A stretch of DNA of 64,000 nucleotides from Halopiger aswanensis (GTDB taxonomy: Archaea; Halobacteriota; Halobacteria; Halobacteriales; Natrialbaceae): contig NZ_RAPO01000003.1 in assembly GCF_003610195.1 (NCBI RefSeq), forward strand, positions 558,001 through 622,000, written 5' to 3'. A model generated the notes under the pieces. It did no database searches and was not told where the DNA came from. It was given only the letters and a program-made list of their open reading frames with translations. Below, one piece after another: positions 1 to 9,825 of this stretch. Numbering within the stretch: position 1 is the stretch's first letter; each line of letters opens with the position of its first letter. The translations under genes were made by a program, and so were the position numbers.

Positions 1-2
1 GG

Positions 3-872
3 GCCGGCGAGGGCTACCTGCAGTTCTGGCTCACCCTGCTGTTCATGGGCGTCGGCTACGCCGGCTTCACCGTCGCCTTCCCGACGCTCGAGAGCACGTA
101 CTTCGACGCGCTCACGTTCGGTGAGGGCGTGAGCCTGTTCGCGTACTCCTCGCTGCCGGCCGGCCTGCTCGCGCTGCTGGTCTCGGGCGCCGCGTTGCTC
201 GTCTACGCGACGCTCACCGGCCGCTCGTCGGTCGGCGCCGCGCTCGGCGAGCGCGCCGACGCGGCCGAGTTCCGACCGGCGGCGCTGGCCGCGCCCGCCG
301 TGGGCCTCCGGCAGTTCGCCGACGGGACTCGCGCGTACTTCGCCGGGCTGGCCCGCGCCTGGCGGAACCCGATCGAATCGAGCAAGCAGCCGTGGGACCC
401 CCGCACCGCGGCGCTTGGAATCACCGCCGCCGCGGTGCTGTGGTTCACGCAGGTCTCGATCGTCGGCGTGACCGGCCCCGAGGCTCGCTGGACGGGCTAC
501 CTGCTCTCGCAGGTCGGCGTCGACGCGGGGTCGTTCGAGTACTGGGGCTCGGTGCTGTTCCAGGGCCAGGGCGTCGGCGTCACGGTCGACATGGTGATGA
601 TCGCGTTCGTCATCGTCGGCGCGTTCCTAGCCGCCCTCTGGAGCGGCGACTTCTCGGTGCGCGTCCCGAAGCGCCGCCGGCTTCCCAACGCCGTCTTCGG
701 CGGCCTCGCGATGGGCGCCGGCTCGCGGCTCGCGCCGGGCTGTAACATCGGGAACATCTACTCCGGCATCGCGGAACTGTCGGTCCACTCCTTCATCGCC
801 GCCGTCGGCATCGTCGCCGGCGTCTACGTGATGACCCACTGGATCTACCGCGAAGTCGGCTGTGCGATCTAA
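3..872 (+). CDS. YeeE/YedE-family sulfur-compound transporter, 5'-truncated by window edge
   Basis: The frame is open from the left edge, so the N-terminus is outside the window; 289 residues are visible. The protein is a hydrophobic multi-span membrane protein. Near the C-end the segment GAGSRLAPGCNIGN (about bases 718-759) is the glycine-rich, Cys-bearing loop typical of the YeeE/YedE (sulf_transp) family, members of which carry thiosulfate through Cys relays in the membrane. A TusA-like and a rhodanese gene follow on the same strand after 64 bp, which supports uptake of thiosulfate or another sulfane-sulfur compound. Family membership is read from the motif; the substrate is inferred from context. 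Confidence 0.85.
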   Translation, partial: AGEGYLQFWLTLLFMGVGYAGFTVAFPTLESTYFDALTFGEGVSLFAYSSLPAGLLALLVSGAALLVYATLTGRSSVGAALGERADAAEFRPAALAAPAVGLRQFADGTRAYFAGLARAWRNPIESSKQPWDPRTAALGITAAAVLWFTQVSIVGVTGPEARWTGYLLSQVGVDAGSFEYWGSVLFQGQGVGVTVDMVMIAFVIVGAFLAALWSGDFSVRVPKRRRLPNAVFGGLAMGAGSRLAPGCNIGNIYSGIAELSVHSFIAAVGIVAGVYVMTHWIYREVGCAI

Positions 873-936
873 GCGACTCGAGCGGTATCGTTCGCCAACC
901 ATACCACGCAGCGACAACTGACACACGCACACCACA

Positions 937-1230
937 ATGCCATCCATCGACGACGTCACCGACGCACCGGACGAACTGAGCGACGACCGAGCCGACGAAC
1001 TGCTCGAGGAGGCCGACCTCGTCCAGGACATGATGGGCGAGGTCTGCCCGTATCCGCAGGTCGAGGCTAAGAAGGGGCTCCAGCAACTCGAGTCGGGCGA
1101 CCTCCTCGTGCAGGAGACCGACCACGTCCCCTGTACCGAGAACGTGCCCAAGGCCGTCGGCGACGACGCCGAGGCGAAGGTCTGGCGCAGCGGGGACGCG
1201 ACCTACCGCATCTACCTCCGCAAGCAGTAG
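937..1230 (+). CDS. TusA-like sulfur carrier protein
   Basis: 97 residues, about the normal TusA length plus an acidic 30-residue N-terminal extension. The hallmark is Cys37 in GEVCPYPQVEAKKG, matching the CPxP sulfur-carrier active site, followed by the usual helix. A second Cys66 (VPCTEN) sits in the C-terminal strand region. TusA proteins accept a persulfide and pass it to other sulfurtransferases. Only 3 nt separate its stop from the downstream rhodanese gene, and a YeeE-type transporter lies upstream, so the three look like one sulfur uptake and relay operon. Confidence 0.85.
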   Translation: MPSIDDVTDAPDELSDDRADELLEEADLVQDMMGEVCPYPQVEAKKGLQQLESGDLLVQETDHVPCTENVPKAVGDDAEAKVWRSGDATYRIYLRKQ

Positions 1231-1233
1231 AGC

Positions 1234-1557
1234 ATGGTCGAGGAACTCACCCCCGAGACGGTCCGCGAACGCATCGAGCAGGACGACGCCGACGAGTTCG
1301 ACCTGATCGACGTCCGCGACGCCGACGCCTACGACGACGGCCACCTCCCCGGCGCCGAGCACGTCACCATCGGGGAACTCGAGGACACCGTCCTCGACCG
1401 CGACTGGGCCGACGACGTGGTCGTCTACTGCTACGTCGGCAAGACGTCCGTTCAGGCCGCCAGACTCATCGAGGAGTACGGCGACGCCGAGTCCGTCGCG
1501 AGCATGGCCGGCGGCTACGACGCCTGGGAGCCGCTCGAAGCGGAAGCCGCGGACTGA
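1234..1557 (+). CDS. single-domain rhodanese
   Basis: 107 residues, one complete rhodanese domain. It shows the N-terminal FDLIDVRDADAY strand-turn, the HLPGAEH segment, and the catalytic loop CYVGKTS with nucleophile Cys66. Rhodanese domains carry sulfur as a Cys persulfide. Placed 3 nt after the TusA-like gene and likely co-translated with it, it probably loads or unloads TusA. The ATG at 1234 is preceded directly by the previous stop, so coupling rather than an independent promoter is likely. Confidence 0.88.
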   Translation: MVEELTPETVRERIEQDDADEFDLIDVRDADAYDDGHLPGAEHVTIGELEDTVLDRDWADDVVVYCYVGKTSVQAARLIEEYGDAESVASMAGGYDAWEPLEAEAAD

Positions 1558-1656
1558 CTCGAGGCGTCGGCTCGAGGAGAGCCGCCCGAACGCTGCGACG
1601 GCGTCGACCCCGAAGTCGAGTCACCGCCTGTTTTCGCCGCCGTGATCGGCCAGTAG

Positions 1657-1665
1657 CTATATTTT
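1657..1665 (+). promoter_or_regulatory. TATA box for the small lipoprotein gene
   Basis: An AT-rich CTATATTTT stands out in GC-rich DNA, centred about 26 bp upstream of the ATG at 1687. This is the spacing expected for an archaeal TATA box driving a leaderless transcript. Confidence 0.5.
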
Positions 1666-1686
1666 CGCGTACTGATATCTCATCCC

Positions 1687-2037
1687 ATGCGCCGACGCAC
1701 GTTCGTCTCGCTCGCGGCGGTCGTCCCGCTGGCCGGCTGTAGCGGCTTGCTGCCCGGGGGCGGCGTAGACACGACGCTCGAAGAGGGCGATCGGGCGGAG
1801 TTCAGCGCCGACGAAGGGGCGGAACTGACGGTGACGGTCGAGGTTCAGGAGGTATTCCAGATCGAGGACATGGACATCGAACGGGAGGGCGTGAGCCTCC
1901 GCATCGACCACGCCGACGCTGGGCTCGTTGAGACTCGGACCATCGCGGAGACGACTACGTTCGATCTGACGATCGCCAACGGCGGGACACACACCGTGGC
2001 GGTCGCCGGCGGGGTCGCCGACGTGACGATCGAGTAA
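1687..2037 (+). CDS. small secreted lipoprotein, unknown function
   Basis: 116 residues. The N-terminus is MRRRTFVSLAAVVPLAGC, an arginine-rich start, a short hydrophobic stretch and a lipobox ending in Cys18, so it should be exported (probably by Tat) and lipid-anchored. The mature part is about 95 residues, acidic, with alternating hydrophobic strands (for example LTVTVEVQEVF and FDLTIANGGTHTVAVAGG), suggesting a small beta-sandwich. I do not recognise a family. A TATA box lies 26 bp upstream, so it is probably transcribed on its own. It converges with the helicase gene. Confidence 0.75.
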   Translation: MRRRTFVSLAAVVPLAGCSGLLPGGGVDTTLEEGDRAEFSADEGAELTVTVEVQEVFQIEDMDIEREGVSLRIDHADAGLVETRTIAETTTFDLTIANGGTHTVAVAGGVADVTIE

Positions 2038-2065
2038 CGCGGCATCGTTCGGCGTCTCACGACCC

Positions 2066-4243
2066 TCACGGCGCCGGCGGCTCGCCGTCGTACGCGCCGT
2101 GATCGCCGTAGAAGTTCCGCATCGCGAACTTGAGCTTTTCCGGGCCGATGTCGATCAGTTCCTCGCGCTCCTCGTGGGGGAACGTGCCGTTGACGCTGTA
2201 CCGACCGAGGTCGGATTTGGCCGACCGCGAGTAGCGCCGGTCGAGTAGCGCGCGGACCCCGACATCCTCCGGCGAGCGGAGCACGCGGCCGAGCGCCTGT
2301 CGCGTCTTGCGGACCGTCGGAATCTCGACGGCGTAGCGCCAGCCGGTCTCGGTGCCGTCGAAGGCCGCGTCGTAGGCCTCCTGAACTGCTTCTGCGCGGT
2401 CGTCGAGGTGCGGATAGGGGACGCCGACCACGAGGACGGTGTGGGCGTCGTCGCCGTCGAAGCTCACGCCCTCCGCGAGCGTTCCCCACAGTGACGTACA
2501 GAGGACGGCGTTGTCATCCGCGACGAACTCCTGTCGCAGTTCCTCGACGGCCACGCCCGGCTCGTCTACGTAGAGTTTCCGGTCGCCGCCGAGCCGGCGC
2601 TCGAGGCGATCCGCGTACCGCTCGGCTTCGCCGTAGTTCGGGAAGAAGGCGAGCGTATTGCCGGGCGTCATGCGGGCGGCGTCGTAGATGGCGTCGGTGA
2701 CCTCCTCCTGAACGGCGGGATCGTCCCGGTCCGACGCGAACAGCGGCGGCGTCTCGACGGCGTAGGTACGACGGTTCTCCTCGGGGAACTGCAGTCCGTA
2801 GGCCATCGTGACGGGATCCTCGAGGCCGAGCACGTCCTCGGTGACGTCGAACGGCTGGAGGGTGGCGCTCATCAGGACGGTGGCGTACACCTCCTCGAAC
2901 AGTTGGCCGGTGACCTGTCGCGGGAGGCACGTGTACAGTTCCGCGCGGCCGTAGATTTCGTCGGTGCCGGCGTCGCGCGTGACGGAGACGACCGGGTACT
3001 GGCCCTCCTTCGAGCCCTCCGACATCCACGCGCTGACGAAGGCGGCGGCCTGCAGGGTCTGACACTCCGTCCGGGTCGCGGTCTCGCCCTCCCGATACGC
3101 TTCCTCGTACTGCTGGTCGAGTTCCTGGCCCAGCTTCATCGCCGCCTCGAGGTCCTCCTGGATCCCACGACCCGAGTAGCGCTGGAGGAACTCGAGGGTC
3201 AGATCGTCCTTGCGGTCCTCGTTGGCGATGGGGACGTCTTCCCAGTTCTCGCCGATCTGTTCGCGCTCGCCGAAGCCGAAGGAGTCCTCGTAGGTTTCGA
3301 CGAGCGCGCGGTGGAACGCCGAGAGGACGTTCGCGGCGTCCTCCGATCGCGGGTCGTCGGCGTCGGCGAGTTCGTCCAAAGCAGCGTCGAAGGTCCGCTC
3401 GGAGCAGTGTTGCGTGGCGTGGTCCCTGGCGGCGTCCTCGACGTTGTGGGCCTCGTCGAAGACGGCGATGACGTCCTCGGGGTCGCGGCCGAGCCAGCGG
3501 AAGAACTGCTCGCGGATCATCGGGTCCAGCAGGTGGTGGTAGTTACAGACGACGAGATCGACGCCCTCGATGCCCTCCTTCAGCAGTTCGTAGCCACAGA
3601 GGTGCTGTTGCTCGGCGTACTCGTAGATGTCGTCGGGCGTGCGGACGTCCTCGAAGAGCCAGCCGAAGAAGTCGTCCGTGTTCTCGGTGAGGTTGTTCCG
3701 GTAGTAGTCGCAGACGTTCTGGTCCTCGAGATCCTCGAGTCGCTCCTCGATGTTCTCGAGTTCGTCCATCACCGCGGAGCGGGCGTCCGCGGCGCTGCCG
3801 TCGCCCTCCTGACTCTCTGCGAGCAACTCGCGCTGGCGGCGCTCGAGTTGCTGCTTGTCGCGTTCGGCGTCGACCAGCGCGCGGGTGTTGTCCCGCAGCG
3901 CCTGGCACTCTTCGTAGCCGACGTCGATGTGGCACATCGAGCCTTTTCCCTTGAAGACGACGGCGCGAATGTTCTCTTCGCGGGTGATCGCCCGGGCTTC
4001 GGCGACGAACTGGCGCATCTGCTGGTGGACGTTGGTCGTGATGACGACCGTCTTGTCCTGCTCGCGGGCGACCTCGAGCGCCGGCACGAGCGACGAGAGG
4101 GTCTTGCCGGTCCCGCAGGCCCCCTCGAAGAGGACGTTCTGGCCGCGTACCAGGGCGTTGTGGATGCGGTCCATCGCCTCGCGCTGGTTCTCGTACGGCT
4201 GGTCGTACGGGAAAAAGCGCATGTACCCGGTAGTCTCGGACAC
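2066..4243 (-). CDS. XPD/Rad3/DinG-type superfamily 2 DNA helicase
   Basis: 725 residues, normal for archaeal XPD/DinG-like helicases. Walker A GACGTGKT lies at residues 41-48 and the DEAH box (VFDEAHNVED) at 263-266. Between them sit Cys104, Cys113, Cys178 and Cys216, placed as expected for the iron-sulfur domain of this family. The C-half has a motif VI-like QALGRVLRSPEDVG. These enzymes unwind DNA 5' to 3' in repair. The segment 120-175 is charged and probably coiled coil. Its gene is divergent from the hypothetical at 4384. Confidence 0.92.
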   Translation of the reverse strand: MSETTGYMRFFPYDQPYENQREAMDRIHNALVRGQNVLFEGACGTGKTLSSLVPALEVAREQDKTVVITTNVHQQMRQFVAEARAITREENIRAVVFKGKGSMCHIDVGYEECQALRDNTRALVDAERDKQQLERRQRELLAESQEGDGSAADARSAVMDELENIEERLEDLEDQNVCDYYRNNLTENTDDFFGWLFEDVRTPDDIYEYAEQQHLCGYELLKEGIEGVDLVVCNYHHLLDPMIREQFFRWLGRDPEDVIAVFDEAHNVEDAARDHATQHCSERTFDAALDELADADDPRSEDAANVLSAFHRALVETYEDSFGFGEREQIGENWEDVPIANEDRKDDLTLEFLQRYSGRGIQEDLEAAMKLGQELDQQYEEAYREGETATRTECQTLQAAAFVSAWMSEGSKEGQYPVVSVTRDAGTDEIYGRAELYTCLPRQVTGQLFEEVYATVLMSATLQPFDVTEDVLGLEDPVTMAYGLQFPEENRRTYAVETPPLFASDRDDPAVQEEVTDAIYDAARMTPGNTLAFFPNYGEAERYADRLERRLGGDRKLYVDEPGVAVEELRQEFVADDNAVLCTSLWGTLAEGVSFDGDDAHTVLVVGVPYPHLDDRAEAVQEAYDAAFDGTETGWRYAVEIPTVRKTRQALGRVLRSPEDVGVRALLDRRYSRSAKSDLGRYSVNGTFPHEEREELIDIGPEKLKFAMRNFYGDHGAYDGEPPAP

Positions 4244-4383
4244 AGTGCGTGATAGGTTCCCGCTGCGATAAAAGCGTTCGTCTCGAGTCAGAGTCGGATA
4301 TAACCTGCCGACTGCGAATCGACCGCCGGCCGGCTATCGCACGGTCCACAGCCATACGTCTTGAGCGCTTCGCCCCGAATAGA

Positions 4384-4800
4384 ATGGCCATCCCGGGATA
4401 CGATTCCGATAGCGTCGCGGAAGCCACACTCGAGTACGCCGGCGCTCGCGTCGCCGTCGTCGCGGGCGTCGTCCCCGACGAGTTCGGGCTCGAGCGAAGC
4501 GACAGCGAGCCGCCGGTCGACGGCCTCTCGGAGCCGGTCGACATCGCGGGGCTGGACGGGCTGAAAGCGATCGAGGCCGTCCGCATCTCGCTGGTTTACG
4601 ACCCCTCCAAGCTGCCGCCCGGCGCGAGTCCGACCGACGTCGCGGTCGCCGTCGAGACGGACGACGGCTGGGACCCGCTCACCTCGACCGTGGATCTCGA
4701 GGAGACGACCGTCGAGGCGGTGCTGAACGAGCGCCCGCCGGGGTCGACGATCGTGGCCGGCTACGACGATCGGGACGAGACCGACGCCTCGAGCGCGTGA
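4384..4800 (+). CDS. conserved-looking acidic protein, unknown function
   Basis: 138 residues from the ATG at 4384; the open frame reaches further upstream but that stretch is basic and looks non-coding, whereas everything after MAIPGYDSDS has haloarchaeal acidic composition. No motif is recognised. There is no signal peptide or membrane span. The C-terminal half alternates strands and turns (VRISLVYDPSK, DVAVAVETDDGW, STIVAGYDD). It converges with the CDF transporter gene and may be monocistronic. Confidence 0.65.
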   Translation: MAIPGYDSDSVAEATLEYAGARVAVVAGVVPDEFGLERSDSEPPVDGLSEPVDIAGLDGLKAIEAVRISLVYDPSKLPPGASPTDVAVAVETDDGWDPLTSTVDLEETTVEAVLNERPPGSTIVAGYDDRDETDASSA

Positions 4801-4816
4801 GCCCGCGCGTCGACGA

Positions 4817-5773
4817 TTAGGGCGTCGCCTGCGTTTCGGGTTCGATGTAGACGCGCTGCACCTGACCGTCGTGGTCGCGCAGCGCGCGTTCGATCTCGGT
4901 GATGCGCTCGTCGATTTCCTCGGCCTCGAGATCGGCGTCGAACGCGACGTCGGCGGTGACGAGCAGTTCCTCGGCGCCGAAGTAGACGGTCCGGAAGTCG
5001 ACGAGTTCGGTGACGCCGTCCCAGTCGGCGACGATCGCGCGGAGTTCGTCCTCGGCCGGTTTCGGAAGGCTCTCCCCGATGATGAGCCGCTTGTTCTCCC
5101 AGGCCAGCGCGACGGCAAAGCCCATGAGCAGGAGGCCGATGATGAGCGCGGAAGCGGCGTCGTACATCGGGTTGCCGGTCGCTCGAGTGAGGTAAATGCC
5201 GAACAGCGCGATCCCCGCGCCGGCCAGCGCGATGCTGTCCTCGGTGAGCGCGGTCAGCGTCGTCACGTCGCTGGTCTTGCGGAACGCCTCGCGGAGGCTG
5301 GTCCAGCCGAACTCGTCCATCTGGCGGCTGATCCCCTGATAGGCCTTCCAGAGCGCGTAGGTCTCGAAGACGATCGCTCCGATCAGGACGGCGTAGTTGA
5401 CGTAGACCGGATCGAACGTCCGTCCCAGTAGGGTAACGTCCCCGGCGGCGCGGTGGACCCCGCCGTGGGTCAGCGCGTCGTAGCCGTGGTGGGCGCTCTC
5501 CCAGCCGGCGATGCCGAACAGCATGATGCTTACGAGGAGGCTGTAGAAGAACTGCGATTTCCCGTAGCCGAACGGGTGGGTCCGGTTCGCCTCCTGGGCG
5601 CCGTACTTGATCCCGATCAGCAGGAAGATCTGGTTGCCCGTATCCGAGATCGAGTGGTACGTCTCCGACAGCATGGCAGGACTGCCCGTCAGCAGATACC
5701 CGCCGAACTTCAGAATCGCGATCGCGCCGTTCGCGAACAGCGCCGCGAGCACGACGGAGGTACTACTTGCCAT
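4817..5773 (-). CDS. cation diffusion facilitator (CDF) metal exporter
   Basis: 318 residues, standard for the CDF family. The N-terminal 210 residues hold several membrane spans, including the metal-site helices with HSISDTGNQ (HxxxD pattern) and EDSIALAG. The C-terminal 90 residues form a cytoplasmic ferredoxin-like domain ending in IERALRDHDGQVQRVYIEPE. CDF proteins export Zn2+, Mn2+ or Fe2+ in exchange for protons. The metal cannot be decided here. A TATA box lies about 30 bp upstream of the start. Confidence 0.9.
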   Translation of the reverse strand: MASSTSVVLAALFANGAIAILKFGGYLLTGSPAMLSETYHSISDTGNQIFLLIGIKYGAQEANRTHPFGYGKSQFFYSLLVSIMLFGIAGWESAHHGYDALTHGGVHRAAGDVTLLGRTFDPVYVNYAVLIGAIVFETYALWKAYQGISRQMDEFGWTSLREAFRKTSDVTTLTALTEDSIALAGAGIALFGIYLTRATGNPMYDAASALIIGLLLMGFAVALAWENKRLIIGESLPKPAEDELRAIVADWDGVTELVDFRTVYFGAEELLVTADVAFDADLEAEEIDERITEIERALRDHDGQVQRVYIEPETQATP

Positions 5774-5800
5774 CGGCGGCGACTACAGAGGGCTCCGTGA

Positions 5801-5810
5801 AAAGTATAAG
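5801..5810 (-). promoter_or_regulatory. TATA box for CDF transporter
   Basis: On the minus strand CTTATACTTT, about 30 bp before the ATG at 5773; an AT island in GC-rich sequence with leaderless spacing. Confidence 0.5.
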
Positions 5811-5995
5811 GCACTCTAGAGCAAGTCGACGCGGCTCGGGTGCGGTGAACGATCGTCGCTATCGCGGACTCGAGCGGCTATACTCGGGTCCGACCGGCAA
5901 CAGGCAACCACCGGGGTCGGCCCCGTCGCCGGACGTGGACACGAACGGCGACCGGAAAGGGAAAGGAACCTGTCACCGGCGGCCGAAGCCACGCT

Positions 5996-6523
5996 ATGAC
6001 CAGGATCGCGATCTTCTCGGACACGCACAGCGCCGACGGCCACGAACTCGAGGGCGAGGCCCTGACCGCCGCCCGCGAGGCGGACGTGGTCATCCACGCC
6101 GGCGATTTTACGAGCACGGCGGCGCTCGAGGCCTTCCGGAGGGAGTGCGACCGCCTGTTCGCGGTCCACGGAAATTCCGATAGCGGTGCGGTTCGCGATC
6201 GACTGCCCGAAGCGCGGGTCCTCGAGGAAGGAGGCGTCCGCTTCGCGGTCACGCACCGCCGCGAGGGCGGCGAGGTCGGCCTGTCGATGTTCGGCCGCTC
6301 GCGCGGCGCGGACGTCGTCGTCTCGGGCCACACCCACCGGCCGACCGTCGTCGACGCCGAGGACTGTCTTCTCCTCAACCCTGGCAGTCACGCCCAACCG
6401 CGCGGGCACAGACCCGGATTCGCCGTGCTCGAGGACCGCGAGGACGGGACCGGACTCGAGGGCGAGATTCGCGAGCCGGACGGGACGCTCGTGGAATCGT
6501 TCGACGTGGCGGGGACGGCATAG
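5996..6523 (+). CDS. YfcE/MJ0936-type metallophosphoesterase
   Basis: 175 residues, normal for the small YfcE/MJ0936 phosphodiesterase group. Metal-binding motifs are in order: SDTHS at the N-terminus, HAGDF, VHGNSDS (GNxD type), THRREGG and SGHTHRP. Such enzymes hydrolyse phosphodiesters with two metal ions; the natural substrate is usually unknown. It is cytosolic with no signal peptide. No operon partner is evident, since about 450 bp without a gene follow. Confidence 0.88.
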   Translation: MTRIAIFSDTHSADGHELEGEALTAAREADVVIHAGDFTSTAALEAFRRECDRLFAVHGNSDSGAVRDRLPEARVLEEGGVRFAVTHRREGGEVGLSMFGRSRGADVVVSGHTHRPTVVDAEDCLLLNPGSHAQPRGHRPGFAVLEDREDGTGLEGEIREPDGTLVESFDVAGTA

Positions 6524-6972
6524 CCGTTGCAGCGGTAGCCGCTGGTCAGCGGAATCGTTCTGAAGAACTCGTGACCGAACTCGGGGAAGCGTCAGCGGGA
6601 TGGCGCGCGATACGCAGTCGGGGCGGTCGGGACGTCAGCGGGAGCCCCCGATCCGCTCGAGCGTTCGTCGAGCGGACCGGCGGTGGGGAGGGCGATTCGA
6701 TCGACCCGAGGCCGGGGTGGATCGGATCCGGAGTGATGATCGGGACCGTGGCCGTCTCGATCCGGCCAAACAGGCCGTCGGGCGGCGGTGGCGGGCCGCA
6801 GATCGAGACGCAATACTGCCTTCGCTCTCCGGGGCATTATACGCAGCGTAAGGTGAAACTCCGGTTTTAGCTACCGTCGTGAGCGTCGATCGATCGGTCG
6901 GCACACACTCGCGAGCGGTACCGCTGAAACGCGTCGAAACCGTTATCCACGCTGACACGGTATCGCCCTCGT
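6524..6972. other. gene-poor stretch of about 450 bp
   Basis: Reading frames here are short, arginine/glycine-rich and lack the acidic haloarchaeal signature, so I see no gene. No clear RNA fold or repeat was noticed. The right end should hold the promoter of the 43-codon gene at 6973. Confidence 0.5.
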
Positions 6973-7104
6973 ATGCTGGAGCTCATCCCCGACGATCCCA
7001 TCATCATCGCCATCGTGTTGATCCTGCTGGCGCTGATTTTCTTCTCGTACCTGCTGCTCCGGCGCACCGTCCTCGAGTTCCGCGAGGGAATGCGCCAGAA
7101 GTAG
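6973..7104 (+). CDS. 43-residue single-span membrane protein
   Basis: A short frame translating to 43 residues: MLELIPDDP, then a roughly 20-residue hydrophobic helix (IIIAIVLILLALIFFSYLLL), then a basic amphipathic tail RRTVLEFREGMRQK. The strong transmembrane helix with a positive-inside tail and a normal stop make a real gene likely. Function unknown. Its stop ends at 7104 and the threonine aldolase gene on the other strand ends at 7105, so the two converge with no gap. Confidence 0.7.
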   Translation: MLELIPDDPIIIAIVLILLALIFFSYLLLRRTVLEFREGMRQK

Positions 7105-8118
<1,014 letters not shown>

Positions 8119-8279
8119 ACCCGTGGTACCCGCGCAACGCGAAAATAGGCGACGATCCGGCGGCTTCTTGACCGAGGATCACATCCGCCGTCCACCCACC
8201 CCCTGCGGCCCCACCCCCGTATAAAGACCCGATAGGCTTCGCGAGTACCTACTCGTTCGACTCGCCCCGAACGACGATC

Positions 8280-8993
8280 ATGGAACGGAAGGTGCGAGAC
8301 GCGACGGAGGCCGGCAATTCGGCCGGTGCAGGCGGCTCGAGACGGTCGTCCTACGAAGCCCACCTCGAGCGAAGCCGCCGAGTGTGGGATCGCTGGAGCG
8401 ACTACTACGCGATGAGCGAGCGCGATCTCGAGCCGATGCGCGAGGCAGCGATCGATCGCTTGGCGCTCGAGTCCGGGGATCGCGTCCTCGACGTGGGCTG
8501 CGGTCCCGGCGTCAACTTCGAGCGGCTTCGGGACGCGATCGGTCCCGAGGGGCAACTGGTCGCGGTCGATTACAGCCCCGAAATGGTTGCGAAGGCGTGG
8601 GACCGCGTCGAGCAACGCGGCTGGGAGAACGTCGAGGTCCGCCGCGCCGACGCAACCACAGTTGAGTTCGAGGAACCATTCGACGCGGCGGTCGCGACGC
8701 TGTCGCTGAGCGTCATGCCCGACGTCCGCGGCGCCGCCGAGAACGCCTACGGCCTCCTCGCCCCTGGCGGTTCGTTCGCCGTCTGTGACGTGCGACCCGT
8801 GCCAGCGGGACCGCTACGTCTCGCGAATCCGCTGCTTCGGCGCTTCTTCCGCTGGTACGCGAACCGGAACCCCGACGGTGACGTCCTCGAGTCGCTCCGG
8901 GCCGTCTTCGACGAATGCGCGGTCCTCGAGACGTACTGGTGCGGCATCGGCTACGCCGCAGTCTGCCGGCGGGCGGGTTCGTCGGACGCGTAG
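8280..8993 (+). CDS. class I SAM-dependent methyltransferase
   Basis: 237 residues. Motif I RVLDVGCGPGVNFERL binds S-adenosylmethionine, followed by LVAVDYSPEMVAKA (acidic loop), VEVRRADATTVEF and an FDAAVATLSLSVMPD strand, the usual Rossmann order of the UbiE/Methyltransf_11 group. The C-terminal part RLANPLLRRFFRWYANRNPDG may form a substrate lid. The acceptor is unknown: quinone or small-molecule methylation is possible but not shown. The N-terminal 30 residues are low complexity. Confidence 0.85.
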   Translation: MERKVRDATEAGNSAGAGGSRRSSYEAHLERSRRVWDRWSDYYAMSERDLEPMREAAIDRLALESGDRVLDVGCGPGVNFERLRDAIGPEGQLVAVDYSPEMVAKAWDRVEQRGWENVEVRRADATTVEFEEPFDAAVATLSLSVMPDVRGAAENAYGLLAPGGSFAVCDVRPVPAGPLRLANPLLRRFFRWYANRNPDGDVLESLRAVFDECAVLETYWCGIGYAAVCRRAGSSDA

Positions 8994-9008
8994 CCGCAGG
9001 AAGGCGGG

Positions 9009-9671
9009 TTACCGCCGCGAGTCGAGTACTCGGTCGATCACGTTGGCCTCGCCGCGTCGCAGGAGCGTCGATGCCGTCGAGACTGCGCAGTCGAGTTCGT
9101 CGGCGACCGCCTCGATACCGTTGCGCCGCGGCACCTCGTAGTAGCCGACCGCCCGCGCAGCCCGCAGCGCCGTCAGTTGACGGTCCGACGCCGCCGTTTC
9201 CGTCGTCGTGACGCCGTCGCTCGTCCACAGCACGTCGACCGTCACGCCGTCCGAAAGCGACTCGATCACGGCCGTGAGGTCCGGCGAGCGGCCGACGATC
9301 GTCGTCCGGATCGTTCGATCGGCACGCAGTTCGATCGGCGGTACGACGACGACCGTCTCCTGCGCGAGCGCGTTCAGCAACGACAGTCCCTCGGACCCGA
9401 GTTCACGGCGGAGGTAGAGAAAGAACCCCTCGTCGGCCGGCGTCGCGTCGTACTCGCGGACCGCCTCGAGGTCCTCGAGCGCCGATTCGTAGTCGCCTCG
9501 TCCGTCCCCGCTCCCGCCCTCGTAGACGAACGAGGTGATCGTTTCGACGCCGTCGACCGCCTGCCCGCCGAGGACGACCTCGCGCTCGAGCGCGGGCGAC
9601 GTACAGAGGGTCTCGTGGAGCGGCCCGAGCGTCGCCGTATCGCACCCGAGCGAGACGCGGACGGATCGCAT
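9009..9671 (-). CDS. HTH_10 (bacterio-opsin-activator type) transcription regulator
   Basis: 220 residues from the ATG at 9671 (MRSVRVSLGCD); the frame is open further upstream, but the TATA box at 9695-9703 fits this start. The N-terminal about 150 residues match the sensor-like part seen in small haloarchaeal Bat-like regulators. The C-terminal LTALRAARAVGYYEVPRRNG followed by a helix-turn-helix ending STASTLLRRGEANVIDRVLD is the HTH_10 signature. No partner regulon is visible; the membrane-protein gene at 9826 is divergent and could be a target. Confidence 0.88.
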   Translation of the reverse strand: MRSVRVSLGCDTATLGPLHETLCTSPALEREVVLGGQAVDGVETITSFVYEGGSGDGRGDYESALEDLEAVREYDATPADEGFFLYLRRELGSEGLSLLNALAQETVVVVPPIELRADRTIRTTIVGRSPDLTAVIESLSDGVTVDVLWTSDGVTTTETAASDRQLTALRAARAVGYYEVPRRNGIEAVADELDCAVSTASTLLRRGEANVIDRVLDSRR

Positions 9672-9694
9672 CGCGCGGTGCAACGGTGCCGAGC

Positions 9695-9703
9695 GGGATA
9701 AAG
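9695..9703 (-). promoter_or_regulatory. TATA box for HTH_10 regulator
   Basis: Minus-strand CTTTATCCC about 28 bp before the start at 9671, matching leaderless spacing; it supports the shorter start. Confidence 0.45.
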
Positions 9704-9825
9704 GGTCGAGACGGTTCGAATCGTCGTCCGAGCGGGTGGGTTCCCTCTCGAGTCTCGGGACAAGGCGGCGACCGCCGCGTCGACCGAGCGAAGGTTTCAA
9801 TTCCGTACCATTTGTTGGCGGTCGT

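Noticed and set aside
2903-4252. Long plus-strand frame of 449 codons opposite the helicase
   Set aside because: It is the shadow of the helicase gene: no family motif, and the helicase frame has full motifs and family length.
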